From: Prochlorococcus sp. AG-347-K16
GTDB taxonomy: Bacteria; Cyanobacteriota; Cyanobacteriia; PCC-6307; Cyanobiaceae
Direction of reading: 5' to 3'
Assembly (NCBI GenBank): GCA_003281405.1
Contig: QCCD01000001.1
Span: 1-64,000 of the forward strand
Length of the DNA stretch: 64,000 bases
Both the position numbers and the translations under genes were made by a program. The notes under the pieces are model-generated. The model saw only the letters and a list, made by a program, of their open reading frames with translations. It made no database searches and was not told the DNA's origin. Shown piece after piece: positions 45,152 through 55,425 of the stretch (its first letter is position 1; each line of letters starts with the position of its first letter).

Positions 45152-46723
45152 ATGAAAAAAAATGTTGTTTTATCAATATTTATTATTTTTATTTCTTTTT
45201 TCCAAACTTCTTGCGGCTCAAAAAGAATATCTAAAAAAATCATAGTAGCAAGTTCTGGAAAAATTGAATCTTTAGATCCAGCTAGAGCCAATACTCTTAA
45301 AGCAATTCAATTAATCAGTTCTCTTGGAGACACATTATATGAATTAAATTCTAACGGAGAATTAATACCTGAATTAGCCTCTGGGATGCCAATTATTTCA
45401 AAGGATAAACTTCAAATAATTATAAATTTAAGAAAAAATGTTTTATTTCACGATGGCACTGCATTTAATTCAAATGCAATAAAGTTTTCTTTTGATAGAT
45501 TCAAAAGAATTGGAACGATGAATTATATTTTAGGAAATAAGATTAAATCAATAGAAACGCCAAGTGAATATTCTGTCATAATAAATTTGAATAAACCATC
45601 AAGTTCTTTGAATGGTTTACTTACATCAGTAAATTTAACTCCAATATCTCCAATATTTTACAAAGAATTTTCTGATAAGTTTCTAAATGAAAAATTCGTT
45701 GGCACTGGCAAATATGTGCTGAATAGTTTTTCTAATGAAGTCCAATCAATTGATCCACATTTGAATTATTGGGGTGAAAAGCCCTTAAATAACGGTATTA
45801 ATTTTGTGGGATACTCAAATTCATCCTCTCTTTTTGGGGCTTTAAAAAGTAAACAAATTGACGTGCTTTTATCAAATTCAATTGATGATAGTCAGAGAAA
45901 AAGTTTAAATAATTTAAGCAAAAATAAACAGTTTAATGAAGGTAATAGCCCTTTCACTGAATTAAGTTTTATAAGCCTTAAAACTAGTTCTTATCCATTA
46001 AATAATCTTAATTTAAGACTCGCTTTGGCAAAAAGTCTTAATAGAAAATTAATTAGTGAGAAAGTAAGTTATGGATTAAGGAAGCCATCTAGATCAATTA
46101 TTCCTCCGATATTAAAAAAAGATAATCAAAAACTTTGGCCTAAATATGATTATTTAGAAGCGAGAAGGTTATTGCAAAAAGAAAATTACTGCAATGGAAA
46201 TATTCTTAAAATACCCCTTACTTATAGATCGAATGTACCAGCTGACAAGCTTATTGCTCTGACATGGCAAGAAGAAATTAAAAGTTCATTAAAAGATTGT
46301 ATTGATATTGAACTAAATGGGGTTGAATCTACAACAGTTTATAAGAATCTAAGTTTAGGAATTTATACGGCAGTTATTCTCGATTGGACTGGGGCTTATT
46401 CAGATCCAGAGGCTTATCTCACCCCTCTTTTAAGTTGTAATGAAATAGTTGATGGCATATGTAAAAAAGGAGAGTCAGTTTATAGCGGCAGTTTTTGGGC
46501 ATCTAATAAAGTTGAAAGTTTATTTCTTGAAAGTGAAAAAATAAGTGGAATTAAAAGATTAGAAAAACTTGTTGAAATTGAAAAAATAGCAGCAAATTCA
46601 ATCCCTTATATTCCTATTTGGATATCCTCTCAAAAAGCATGGTCTCAAAATAATATATCAAAACCTATTTTTAATGGTGCAGGAATAATTTCATTGAGTG
46701 ATCTAGAGTTAATTGATGAGTAG
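45152..46723 (+). CDS. ABC transporter substrate-binding lipoprotein (SBP family 5, peptide/nickel type)
   Basis: Lipobox-like FQTSCGSK, SLDPARANT, LRKNVLFHDGTAFNSNAIKFSFDR. Confidence 0.92.
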   Translation: MKKNVVLSIFIIFISFFQTSCGSKRISKKIIVASSGKIESLDPARANTLKAIQLISSLGDTLYELNSNGELIPELASGMPIISKDKLQIIINLRKNVLFHDGTAFNSNAIKFSFDRFKRIGTMNYILGNKIKSIETPSEYSVIINLNKPSSSLNGLLTSVNLTPISPIFYKEFSDKFLNEKFVGTGKYVLNSFSNEVQSIDPHLNYWGEKPLNNGINFVGYSNSSSLFGALKSKQIDVLLSNSIDDSQRKSLNNLSKNKQFNEGNSPFTELSFISLKTSSYPLNNLNLRLALAKSLNRKLISEKVSYGLRKPSRSIIPPILKKDNQKLWPKYDYLEARRLLQKENYCNGNILKIPLTYRSNVPADKLIALTWQEEIKSSLKDCIDIELNGVESTTVYKNLSLGIYTAVILDWTGAYSDPEAYLTPLLSCNEIVDGICKKGESVYSGSFWASNKVESLFLESEKISGIKRLEKLVEIEKIAANSIPYIPIWISSQKAWSQNNISKPIFNGAGIISLSDLELIDE

Positions 46724-47738
46724 AAATTTAAATAAATTACTAAATTATTCCTTATTAAAAATTTCATTAATACCGATAATGCTATGGATCATTTCTTCAT
46801 TAGTATTTATTTTATTGAGAGTTGCCCCCGGCGATCCCGTCGATGCCATACTTGGATCTGGTGCAGATGAGGTTTCAAGGGAATTTCTAAGAAATAAATT
46901 GGGGCTAAATGAACCTTTAATAAGTCAATATTTTTCATATATTAAAAATATATTGCACTTAGATTTTGGCCAATCTCTTAGTACCCAGGAGCCAGTCCTC
47001 AATATTATTATTAAGTCATTGCCTGCAAGTCTTGAGCTTGGATTCTTTTCAATATTAAGTGCCACACTAATAGGATTCCCATTGGGATTACTTGGCTTAA
47101 GAAATAAAGGTAAAAAGACTGATTATATTGCGAGAATACTAGGAATTGCTACATATGCGATCCCTCCTTTTTGGGGTGCAATGTTAGCGCAATTATTATT
47201 TTCTGTATTCTTTAATATTTCCCCAATTGGAGGTAGATTTCCAATATTTCAGCAACAACCACAAATTACAGGTTTTCTGGTTTTAGATAGTATTCTTTCA
47301 AATAATATTATTGCCTTGAAAGATAGTCTTTATCATCTCGCACTTCCTTCGATTACCCTTGGCTTTTTATTAAGTGGTATATTCAGCCGCTCATTAAGAG
47401 TAAATTTGGATAAGACATTAAAAAGTGATTATGTAAATGCTGCTATATGCAGAGGAATATCAAGGAAAAAAATATTTTTAAATCATGCATTGCCTAATGC
47501 TCTATTGCCAATTGTCACTATTTCTGGCTTGACTATGGCCTCATTAGCAGGAGGTGCTTTATTATTCGAGGTAACTTTTTCATGGCCAGGTATTGCTTTA
47601 AGATTACATGAAGCTATTTCTCAAAGAGACTATACCTTGGTTCAAGGAATTGTAATTTTTACCTCTATGCTCATAGTCTCTTTAAATCTCTTCGTGGATA
47701 TTTTAATCGCATATTTAGATCCACGAATAGAGTACTAA
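46713..47738 (+). CDS. ABC transporter permease (DppB/OppB type)
   Basis: RVAPGDPVDAILG, FGQSLSTQEPV, NALLPIVTISGLTMASLAGGALLFEVTFSWPG. Confidence 0.94.
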   Translation: MMSRNLNKLLNYSLLKISLIPIMLWIISSLVFILLRVAPGDPVDAILGSGADEVSREFLRNKLGLNEPLISQYFSYIKNILHLDFGQSLSTQEPVLNIIIKSLPASLELGFFSILSATLIGFPLGLLGLRNKGKKTDYIARILGIATYAIPPFWGAMLAQLLFSVFFNISPIGGRFPIFQQQPQITGFLVLDSILSNNIIALKDSLYHLALPSITLGFLLSGIFSRSLRVNLDKTLKSDYVNAAICRGISRKKIFLNHALPNALLPIVTISGLTMASLAGGALLFEVTFSWPGIALRLHEAISQRDYTLVQGIVIFTSMLIVSLNLFVDILIAYLDPRIEY

Positions 47739-49285
47739 TTTTTGGAAATTTCTTTTATTGTTTCAAGATTTAAAAGATGGAAATCAAGTCCAAAATCTCT
47801 TTGGTTTTTAATCACATTAGGGATCTTTTGGTCTTTAATATTTTTTAAAAATTCAACTATAAATTTAGTAGATAAGTCTTGTACTAATATTGGCTCTGAA
47901 CCAATAAAAGTTTCATTTATTTTGAATACGTCATTATTTTCTTCATAGCTTTTATTAATTCTTATTGGAGAGAAATGACTTGCCCCTTCAATAATTAGAA
48001 ATCTATTTGATGGATTATTTAAAGCAGAAAAAACTCTAAATTGTTCATTCATTAATGGTGTAATAAGGTCATAAGTACCACCTATTAGAAGAGTTGGTGT
48101 TTTAATGCCTGTACTATTTTCTTTTGGCCATACTAAACTGCCAAATGAATTAAAACCTATAATCGCACTGGCCTTATTAGAGTTATTTTTCTTAGGGAAT
48201 GGTATTTCGCTCAACTGACATTGAAGTAATTTAGATAAATTTGTTACAGCAAAGTCTTTTAATGCCGAATCACATTTTTCCTCAAGTTTATCAATAGGTT
48301 TATTGCCTTCATATAAAAGTGCTATAAAAGCACCAAGTGAATGCCCCATTAAAATATAAGAATCATTAGGTAAACCAAATTCTCCATTTTCATGAGCTTT
48401 TAATACAGCATCTAAATCTTTAATTCTATATAAGAAAAAGTCTGCACTTCCTGGGATTGTGTCCTTTCCTTCGAGTACTTCTATAAATGTATCCAAATTA
48501 CTTCCTCTATGATCTATGAATAATATTGGCCAACCTCTTTTAGCCAATTCGTTGCCTATCCATTTGAAATTATTAATTTCGCCTCCAAGTCCTGGCATAA
48601 AAATTATCAGTTCTTTATCTTCATTAGTTTTATTACTTTTCCATATTTCAATTTCAAAAGGTTTCACTCGGTGAGGAGTATAAATTTTTTTATCAATTTT
48701 TATTAGATCTTTAGTTGATTTTTTTTCAATATTTTTGTAGGCATTTTGGTTAGTCTTTTCAAGTTTATTTAATTTCGATAAAAGATCTTGTTGCATTGAT
48801 AATTCATTTTTCCAAGATGAAATTATTAAAATTAAATTATCAATATCAAGTGAAATTTCTTCTGATGGTAATGCCTTTATGATTTCTAAAGTTGAAACTT
48901 CTTTTTTTTGATCTAATAAATTTTCTATGGTGTTATAAATTTCTGTTCCATTATTGTCATTTGGAACTTTAATGCTTTTACTTAATTCTGTAAGAACTTT
49001 ACGCCCTATCCAACTTCTTAATATTTCTCTATTTAATCCCTCTTCCTTGAAAACTGGAAATTCTAAAAATTTTGATAATTCAAAAACTCTTATAAATCCA
49101 TTTTTTTTAAACCAATCTATTAATTCTGTTGAATCATCTTTGTATTTTTCTAATTTTGATAATTGTTCTATAGTAAGAGGGATTTCCATCTCTTCAAACT
49201 TAATATTTATCTTTTCAGCAGCCTTTAAACCATTATTAAAAAATAAACCACAAAAACTAAAAAAAATTATAAAAATGTATTTCAC
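47735..49285 (-). CDS. Secreted alpha/beta hydrolase with N-terminal DUF1400-like region
   Basis: Signal peptide MKYIFIIFFSFCGLFFNNGLKAAE; IFMPGLGGEINNF, LMGHSLGAFIALLY. Confidence 0.87.
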   Translation of the reverse strand: MKYIFIIFFSFCGLFFNNGLKAAEKINIKFEEMEIPLTIEQLSKLEKYKDDSTELIDWFKKNGFIRVFELSKFLEFPVFKEEGLNREILRSWIGRKVLTELSKSIKVPNDNNGTEIYNTIENLLDQKKEVSTLEIIKALPSEEISLDIDNLILIISSWKNELSMQQDLLSKLNKLEKTNQNAYKNIEKKSTKDLIKIDKKIYTPHRVKPFEIEIWKSNKTNEDKELIIFMPGLGGEINNFKWIGNELAKRGWPILFIDHRGSNLDTFIEVLEGKDTIPGSADFFLYRIKDLDAVLKAHENGEFGLPNDSYILMGHSLGAFIALLYEGNKPIDKLEEKCDSALKDFAVTNLSKLLQCQLSEIPFPKKNNSNKASAIIGFNSFGSLVWPKENSTGIKTPTLLIGGTYDLITPLMNEQFRVFSALNNPSNRFLIIEGASHFSPIRINKSYEENNDVFKINETFIGSEPILVQDLSTKFIVEFLKNIKDQKIPNVIKNQRDFGLDFHLLNLETIKEISKN

Positions 49286-49287
49286 TA

Positions 49288-50517
49288 GTGATTAGTCCAA
49301 ATAGTTTACAAATTTGCAAAAATTGGTGGATTCAATTTCCTTATCATTTGAGGTTAATAACCAAGATAAGATTTTTCGCTGCATTTGGAGCAGGAGGTGT
49401 TATTTATTTAACATCACTTATTTTTAATAACCTAGGATTATCGGCGACAGATATTGGCCTGGGATTTACCATTTCATCAATAATTGGAACGCTAACAAGA
49501 CTCTTTACAGGTAATTATCTTAATAAAACGGGAAAAATACAATTTCTGATAATTACTTCTTCAATACTAAGTATTGCCGCTAGCTTTTGCCTCATTTTTT
49601 CAAGAGATACTTTTTTGTACATAATTGGACAATCACTTGTTGGGGCTGCTGCGGGAATATATTGGCCTTCTGCCGAGTTTGGGGTGCCCTATTTTTGTCA
49701 TCCTATTGAAACACGTAAAGCTTATGCCCTTGTTAGAAGTTCGGAAGCTTTAGGAATATTTCTAGGGGTATTCTTAGGGGGTTATATGACGAATTTTTTG
49801 TATTCCAAATCAATATTTATAAATGATATATTTTGCATGTTAGTTATCACGTATTTAATATCTAGAAATAGTTCTTCTATAAAAAGAAACTTAGAAAATT
49901 TTCAAAAAAAATTAGTAGATCCAACTAATCAGGGACTATCGAAATGGAATAAAAATTCAACAATAATAATTTTATCTATTTTATTGATAACTACCTCTTT
50001 AGCCTTGATACAAGTAACTTTGCCCCTGGATCTTGTTAAAGGTGGAGTATATCGTAATGCATTAAGCAAAGAAATTATTAGTCTTATAATTTCTATTCAG
50101 TTAATTTTATTGTTGTTTTTACAATGGCCTGTCGGTTCTTGGATATCTAAGAAAGAAAGATTATTTGGCTTGAAATTTAGTTTAATAAATTTCACTTTCG
50201 CTTCATTTTTATTATTTATTTCTAGTTATTTAAATATTGCAGCGTTTTATTTAATTTCTTTGGCATTGATTTTAGTAAGTTTAGGGACTGCTTCATTTCT
50301 TCCAACATCAACAGATGTCGTTTTCAGAATAGCTCCTTCAAATAAAAAAGGTTTTGCACTTGCTCTATTATCACAATGTTTTGCTATGGGTTATTTTTTT
50401 GGACCATTTATTTCTGGACGCATATTAGATCTATTTGGTTATGCTTCAATAATCTGGCTTTCAATTTCTTGTTGTTGCTTTTTTGCCTTTACAATTCTAT
50501 TAAAGAGATTATTTTAA
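49288..50517 (+). CDS. MFS transporter
   Basis: ~12 TM helices, MFS-like loops; GTG start. Confidence 0.9.
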   Translation: MISPNSLQICKNWWIQFPYHLRLITKIRFFAAFGAGGVIYLTSLIFNNLGLSATDIGLGFTISSIIGTLTRLFTGNYLNKTGKIQFLIITSSILSIAASFCLIFSRDTFLYIIGQSLVGAAAGIYWPSAEFGVPYFCHPIETRKAYALVRSSEALGIFLGVFLGGYMTNFLYSKSIFINDIFCMLVITYLISRNSSSIKRNLENFQKKLVDPTNQGLSKWNKNSTIIILSILLITTSLALIQVTLPLDLVKGGVYRNALSKEIISLIISIQLILLLFLQWPVGSWISKKERLFGLKFSLINFTFASFLLFISSYLNIAAFYLISLALILVSLGTASFLPTSTDVVFRIAPSNKKGFALALLSQCFAMGYFFGPFISGRILDLFGYASIIWLSISCCCFFAFTILLKRLF

Positions 50518-50885
50518 TTAATCTTTTCTAATTCAATAATTCTTCTCTCTCTTAGAAATAAGAAAAAAGGTGCAGAGAATGCGAAGGCTATAAGAAAAGT
50601 TCCAATGTATACAACCCACATATTCTTCATGTTTAGTTTTTTTGATTCATTTACTATCCATATAAAAATAGCGCTTGCACCTACTAATAAGTCTCTAGAA
50701 ATTGACTGAGCTGCAGGGTTTGAATTTGCTAAAGAAATGAAGTTATTTATATCAAAGCTGCTTCCATATTCCCTAGCAAATTCGAAATTTGCCATCATTG
50801 GCAGGACAGCACCCAAAATTGATAGAAAAAGGTAAAGATAAGATAGTATCTGTTTATTATCTTTTAAAATGTTAAATGAATTCAC
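50514..50885 (-). CDS. DUF2834 membrane protein
   Basis: Four TM helices, FISLANSNPAAQSISRDLLVGASAIFIW pattern. Confidence 0.75.
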   Translation of the reverse strand: MNSFNILKDNKQILSYLYLFLSILGAVLPMMANFEFAREYGSSFDINNFISLANSNPAAQSISRDLLVGASAIFIWIVNESKKLNMKNMWVVYIGTFLIAFAFSAPFFLFLRERRIIELEKIN

Positions 50886-50926
50886 TTGTCAAAAATATTT
50901 CTTTTAATAATAGTATTTAAAAGCTT

Positions 50927-51796
50927 ATGGTTGTTGAAAAGAATAATAAAGTTGAAGACTATAAATTTAAAAAAGGAAATTTAAATTTTGCTGTTGTTGG
51001 TCATGTTGAGTGGATAAATTTCTTAAAGGTCGATCAATTACCAAAACCAGGCGTCATTTCTCATTCTGAAAAATCTCTTGATTATCCAGCTGGTGGTGGC
51101 TCTATTATCGCGAAAATACTTTCTGATTTAACTATAAACCAAATTCATTTTTTTACGTCATTAGGTAATGATGAATATGGAGATAAGTGTTTCAAGATTC
51201 TCTCAAATATGGGAATTAAGATGCATGTAGCTTGGCGTGATAAACCAACTAGAAGAGGATTTAGTTTAATTGACTCTCTAGGTGAAAGAGCAATAACAGT
51301 TATTGGTGAAAGGTTAGCTCCAACTCATAAAGATAAGTTGGAATGGAATATTTTAAAAAAAATGGACGGAATTTTTATTACGGCATCTGATTCAGAGATT
51401 TTTAAAATGGCTAGATCAGCTTCAATACTGTGTACGACACCAAGGGTAGGATTAAATACAATTAATAATTCAAATGTTCTTTTAGATGGATTAATAGGCA
51501 GTAATCTTGATCCCGGAGAAGTTTTTTCTTTTTCTGAATTATCGTTAAAACCCAAATATACTATTAAAACCGAGGGAGAGAAGGGAGGCATAATATTCCC
51601 AGGAGGAAGATATAAGGCTCTTAAAAATAAAAAATTAAAGGTTGATTCTTATGGATGTGGCGATTCATTTGCTGCTGGGATTCTTTATGGAATGGCATCT
51701 AAATGGGATATAGATAAAAGTTTAAATCTTGCTAAAGTAATGGGAAGAGACGCAAGTGAATTTTTCGGCCCATATGCAAATAGTGATGAAAAATAA
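50927..51796 (+). CDS. PfkB-family sugar kinase
   Basis: AGGGSIIAKILSDL, KTEGEKGGII, VDSYGCGDSFAAGILYGMA. Confidence 0.92.
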   Translation: MVVEKNNKVEDYKFKKGNLNFAVVGHVEWINFLKVDQLPKPGVISHSEKSLDYPAGGGSIIAKILSDLTINQIHFFTSLGNDEYGDKCFKILSNMGIKMHVAWRDKPTRRGFSLIDSLGERAITVIGERLAPTHKDKLEWNILKKMDGIFITASDSEIFKMARSASILCTTPRVGLNTINNSNVLLDGLIGSNLDPGEVFSFSELSLKPKYTIKTEGEKGGIIFPGGRYKALKNKKLKVDSYGCGDSFAAGILYGMASKWDIDKSLNLAKVMGRDASEFFGPYANSDEK

Positions 51797-51812
51797 TTGA
51801 ATTAAGACTTAT

Positions 51813-52004
51813 ATGAGCAATCTAGATAATAAAAATAAAAATCTACTTGTAGAAAACATTATTGTTTTCTTTTTATTTACTGTTTTTTTAGTTTTTAATT
51901 CTTTAAAAACTTTATCTAAAATTTTTACCTATGGAATCATAAAAAAAGAAATATTAACTACTAAAAGTAACTTAGGCGTAGATATAAAAATAAAAATTAA
52001 GTAA
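51813..52004 (+). CDS. Small membrane protein, hypothetical
   Basis: 63 aa, one TM; TAATG overlap with the downstream ORF. Confidence 0.5.
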   Translation: MSNLDNKNKNLLVENIIVFFLFTVFLVFNSLKTLSKIFTYGIIKKEILTTKSNLGVDIKIKIK

Positions 52005-52357
52005 TGAATATATTTTTAGTTTTTCTAATTTTAGGAGTTATTTTTTTGGTCTTCAAAAAAATTAATTCTAAAAAAACAAAGAACATAAAATTAGATAAAT
52101 TTAAAAATAAATTACAGAGCACGCAAACAAATATTGACAGGATTTTTTTAAGAGAGGAAGAAAAAACCTTTTCAAATCCTAATATAAATATTTATATTGG
52201 TGTTTATGACAACGAAGAAAATATAAATAGAAAATCCAATATACACAGAGCAAGACTTTCAAAATTTAAGAAATCCAAATTAAATGGTGAAATGATATTT
52301 CAAGATGATGAACAAAGGATTTATAAATTTAATAATGGAAAAAAAGTTTACTTATGA
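52004..52357 (+). CDS. Hypothetical protein with N-terminal TM
   Basis: 117 aa, overlaps the upstream ORF by 1 nt. Confidence 0.55.
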   Translation: MNIFLVFLILGVIFLVFKKINSKKTKNIKLDKFKNKLQSTQTNIDRIFLREEEKTFSNPNINIYIGVYDNEENINRKSNIHRARLSKFKKSKLNGEMIFQDDEQRIYKFNNGKKVYL

Positions 52358-52365
52358 TTTATGTT

Positions 52366-52884
52366 CTAACTACACTCAAGACTTTCTCTGGTTGAAACGC
52401 CTGTTGTTGGATTGATACCATCAGCAATTTCACAAAGATTTCTTTGATCTTCGCTGTCAAGAATGGCGTAAGAAAAATCTGCTCCTTCTATTTGAGCTCC
52501 TGCAAAACTGCTACCTGAAGCGATCATATTTATTAAAACAGCATTTCTAAGATCTGTTTTTTGGAAATTAACTCGATCTGAAAGAGTATCGGTCAGGTCG
52601 ATTCCATTTAAATTAGAACCTTTTAAATCAGATAGGGTTAAGGTTGTCCCATGTAAATCAACGTCACTAAAATCTGCATCTCTTGCCACTGCTCCAGCTA
52701 TAGATGACAAATGAAGATCCTCTCCATGGAAATCAAATCCTGTAATATTAGATCTTACATAACTTGGAACTTCATCTCCCTCGCCCTTAACAGCTACATT
52801 TGCCCCAGCAAAAACTGGAGAGGATAAAACTAAGAAAGAAAAAGTTATGCACAAAAGATATTTTAAAAATCTGAAAAATTTCAT
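52366..52884 (-). CDS. Secreted pentapeptide-repeat protein
   Basis: Signal peptide; ADFSDVDLHGTTLTLSDLKGSNLNGIDL...DLRNAVLINM pentapeptide pattern. Confidence 0.9.
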   Translation of the reverse strand: MKFFRFLKYLLCITFSFLVLSSPVFAGANVAVKGEGDEVPSYVRSNITGFDFHGEDLHLSSIAGAVARDADFSDVDLHGTTLTLSDLKGSNLNGIDLTDTLSDRVNFQKTDLRNAVLINMIASGSSFAGAQIEGADFSYAILDSEDQRNLCEIADGINPTTGVSTRESLECS

Positions 52885-52967
52885 ACTAGAGAATTCGAAT
52901 GTTGTTATTTTATAACAATTAGATAATTTTTAAAATTGATGTGTAAATTTGGAACTCCTTTTTAAGA

Positions 52968-53489
52968 TTATTTAACACTGTAAATTTTAAATCTAGGCTC
53001 TAGATTGGTTATACAATCAAGGAGTTTTTTGTTATCTTTGCTATTCGTAACCTTGAATTCAGATTCAACTGTGCCGCCCTCATCTCTAATGGCTTGATTT
53101 AAAACTATGGAACCGTTTTCGTCAGATACTGATCTATGAAAAGTTCCTCTAGGTATTCTTAAAATATAACCGCAAGATTCTAATCTAACTTTATAAAAAG
53201 GATAATCCCAACCAAAATTAACAAGGAAAAATGTCCTACCCCCAGAGATAGCTAATAGATTATCTTCTTGATTATGATGTATGTAAAATTGCCAATTATT
53301 AAATTCTTCTTCATTTGGAGGGCTAACCGCAGGTCCACTGTGAATAACTAGATCTCTGTAATTTGATTCATTAACACTAATATCAAAAAATCTGACATCT
53401 TTTGTATCGCGAAATTTTTCATAACTTATCAATTCAAACATTTTTGATTTGTTTGATTTGATAACTGGAATTTCTAAACTTGAGTTCAA
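52968..53489 (-). CDS. Cupin-like hypothetical protein
   Basis: WQFYIHHNQEDNLLAISGGRTFFLV...GYILRIPRGTFHRSVSDENG cupin-like motif spacing. Confidence 0.5.
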   Translation of the reverse strand: MNSSLEIPVIKSNKSKMFELISYEKFRDTKDVRFFDISVNESNYRDLVIHSGPAVSPPNEEEFNNWQFYIHHNQEDNLLAISGGRTFFLVNFGWDYPFYKVRLESCGYILRIPRGTFHRSVSDENGSIVLNQAIRDEGGTVESEFKVTNSKDNKKLLDCITNLEPRFKIYSVK

Positions 53490-53613
53490 TTTTCTTTAAA
53501 GGTTAAACAAATGAAAACAGATATATTTCTCTAAGAACGTATCAATTAACACTAAAAAAGAAACATATTTTCATTAATTTTTTTTCTATTTTTAAAGATT
53601 AAAGATTTAATTT

Positions 53614-54471
53614 TTATTTAATCTCAATAGGTTTGATTTCCCAAGATAAAGTATTTTCTAAATTATTTTTTCCCATAAAGTTCCCAGTAATTACAGAGGT
53701 TAAATTAGATTTGGAAGATGATACCAATGTTAAATATCTTTCGTCTATTAATCCTTGTCCGCTTGGATCAAAACCTCTCCAACCAGCACCTGGAATATAT
53801 AATTCAGCCCAAGCATGTAAATCTAACTCAGAGGGCAACGGATCTTCAAAATGATAACCACTTACAAACCTACTTGGGATACCAATAGACCTGCAAGCTT
53901 CAACCATAAGCATTGCTAAATCTCTGCATGAACCTATACGTTCTCTAAGTGTCCTGCTAGCCGGCCATGCTGGCCCTGTATGTCTTTTGGTATATTTAAC
54001 CCGATCTTGAATAATCTCAATTAGTTGGTAGGTAAATGATAATGCGTTATTAATGCTTCCTGCTAGAGCTTCTTGGGCAAGTTCAACGGCAGAGGGATCG
54101 TGTTGTCCATTTGGCATCCATCCCTCCAATGCCCCCTGTAAATCTCTATTAATAATGCTTCGACAAAAAGGTAATGTTAAATCTCGATTTTTAACTCCAT
54201 CAATAATGTTTGGATATTTTATAGTTTCAACTTCGCTGATTGATTCAATAATTAAATTATCTGTTGATCCATTGAATCTGATTCTGTTAATTTCTTCTCC
54301 GCTGGCAGCAAGTAATGGATAAATAATTTCTGGTTCTGGGGTTATTTTTAATTCAAAATTCTTTAGTTTTTGGAAGCCATTTGACCTTGGCTTTATACAT
54401 AATCTATGCTCGCCTAATTGAACAGGCTCTTCGTATTTGTATTCAAGTTTGTGAATGTATTTAATTCTCAT
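53614..54471 (-). CDS. Transglutaminase-like protein (Bact_transglu_N + transglutaminase core)
   Basis: Cys-His-Asp triad in RIGSCRDLAMLMVEACR, DLHAWAELYIPGAGW, GFDPSGQG. Confidence 0.95.
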   Translation of the reverse strand: MRIKYIHKLEYKYEEPVQLGEHRLCIKPRSNGFQKLKNFELKITPEPEIIYPLLAASGEEINRIRFNGSTDNLIIESISEVETIKYPNIIDGVKNRDLTLPFCRSIINRDLQGALEGWMPNGQHDPSAVELAQEALAGSINNALSFTYQLIEIIQDRVKYTKRHTGPAWPASRTLRERIGSCRDLAMLMVEACRSIGIPSRFVSGYHFEDPLPSELDLHAWAELYIPGAGWRGFDPSGQGLIDERYLTLVSSSKSNLTSVITGNFMGKNNLENTLSWEIKPIEIK

Positions 54472-54482
54472 TAATAAACTTA

Positions 54483-55424
54483 TTAATTAATAAAATATTT
54501 TTCTTGAATGAGATCATTTAATTTATTTAAATCCAATTGCAATGAATCTATTGCCTCATGTAAACCATCATTGATTATATCTTCAATTCTGATATAACTC
54601 CACTTTGCTTTAAGCAAACCTCTCATGCATTCTAATTCTGATGGATTTTCAGTAGATGGAGAGGTATCTATCGCTTTAAGTGTATTACTTATCCCATCAA
54701 GACAGTACCTCACTGATCTCGGAAAAATTGGATCAAGTAAAAGAAATCTTGCAACTGAATTAGGCTTTATAGAATTCTGCACTGCTTTCCTAAACATTTG
54801 ATAAGCTCCAGCTGAACGTAAAAGTGCAATCCATTGCAGCTCATCAAGAACTCCTCCAAGTTCATCTAAGCTAGGTAAGAGTAAATAATATTTAACATCT
54901 AAAATTCTGGATGTTTTGTCAGCTCTTTCGATTAATCTTCCAAGGATGCTAAATCTCCAGGCAAGATCTTTGCTTAGAGTTGCATCTGTAATTCCATAAA
55001 AAAGCTGACATTCCCTCCTTATTTCACTTAATTGTTCTTGCCTTGGTTTATTCCATATTGCCTCTCCTTCTTGCATATTCCAATATAAAATATTAATTTG
55101 TTCCCACATTTCTGTAGTCATAACATCTCTGATTTGTCGTGCATTTTCTCTTGCCATTTGAATGCAAGAAATTATGCTGTTTGGGTTCAAACGATCTCTT
55201 ATTAAAAAGTTAATAACATCATCAGGTTTTTTCTCTGGGAATCTTTTATCAAATGATTCTCTGTCACTTGAAGCATCAATTAACGGAAGCCAAGGTTCTG
55301 CGCTTCCTGGCGGACAATCTAATGACATTGCTTCACTTACTTCCACGAAACGAGATATGTTTTCTGCACGTTCTAAATAACGATTTATCCAATAAAGAGA
55401 TTCTGCTACACGACTTAAAAGCAT
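54483..55424 (-). CDS. Alpha-E domain protein (DUF403, COG2307)
   Basis: MLLSRVAESLYWINRYLERAENISRFVEV signature; immediately downstream of the ATP-grasp gene. Confidence 0.95.
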   Translation of the reverse strand: MLLSRVAESLYWINRYLERAENISRFVEVSEAMSLDCPPGSAEPWLPLIDASSDRESFDKRFPEKKPDDVINFLIRDRLNPNSIISCIQMARENARQIRDVMTTEMWEQINILYWNMQEGEAIWNKPRQEQLSEIRRECQLFYGITDATLSKDLAWRFSILGRLIERADKTSRILDVKYYLLLPSLDELGGVLDELQWIALLRSAGAYQMFRKAVQNSIKPNSVARFLLLDPIFPRSVRYCLDGISNTLKAIDTSPSTENPSELECMRGLLKAKWSYIRIEDIINDGLHEAIDSLQLDLNKLNDLIQEKYFIN

Positions 55425-55425
55425 A

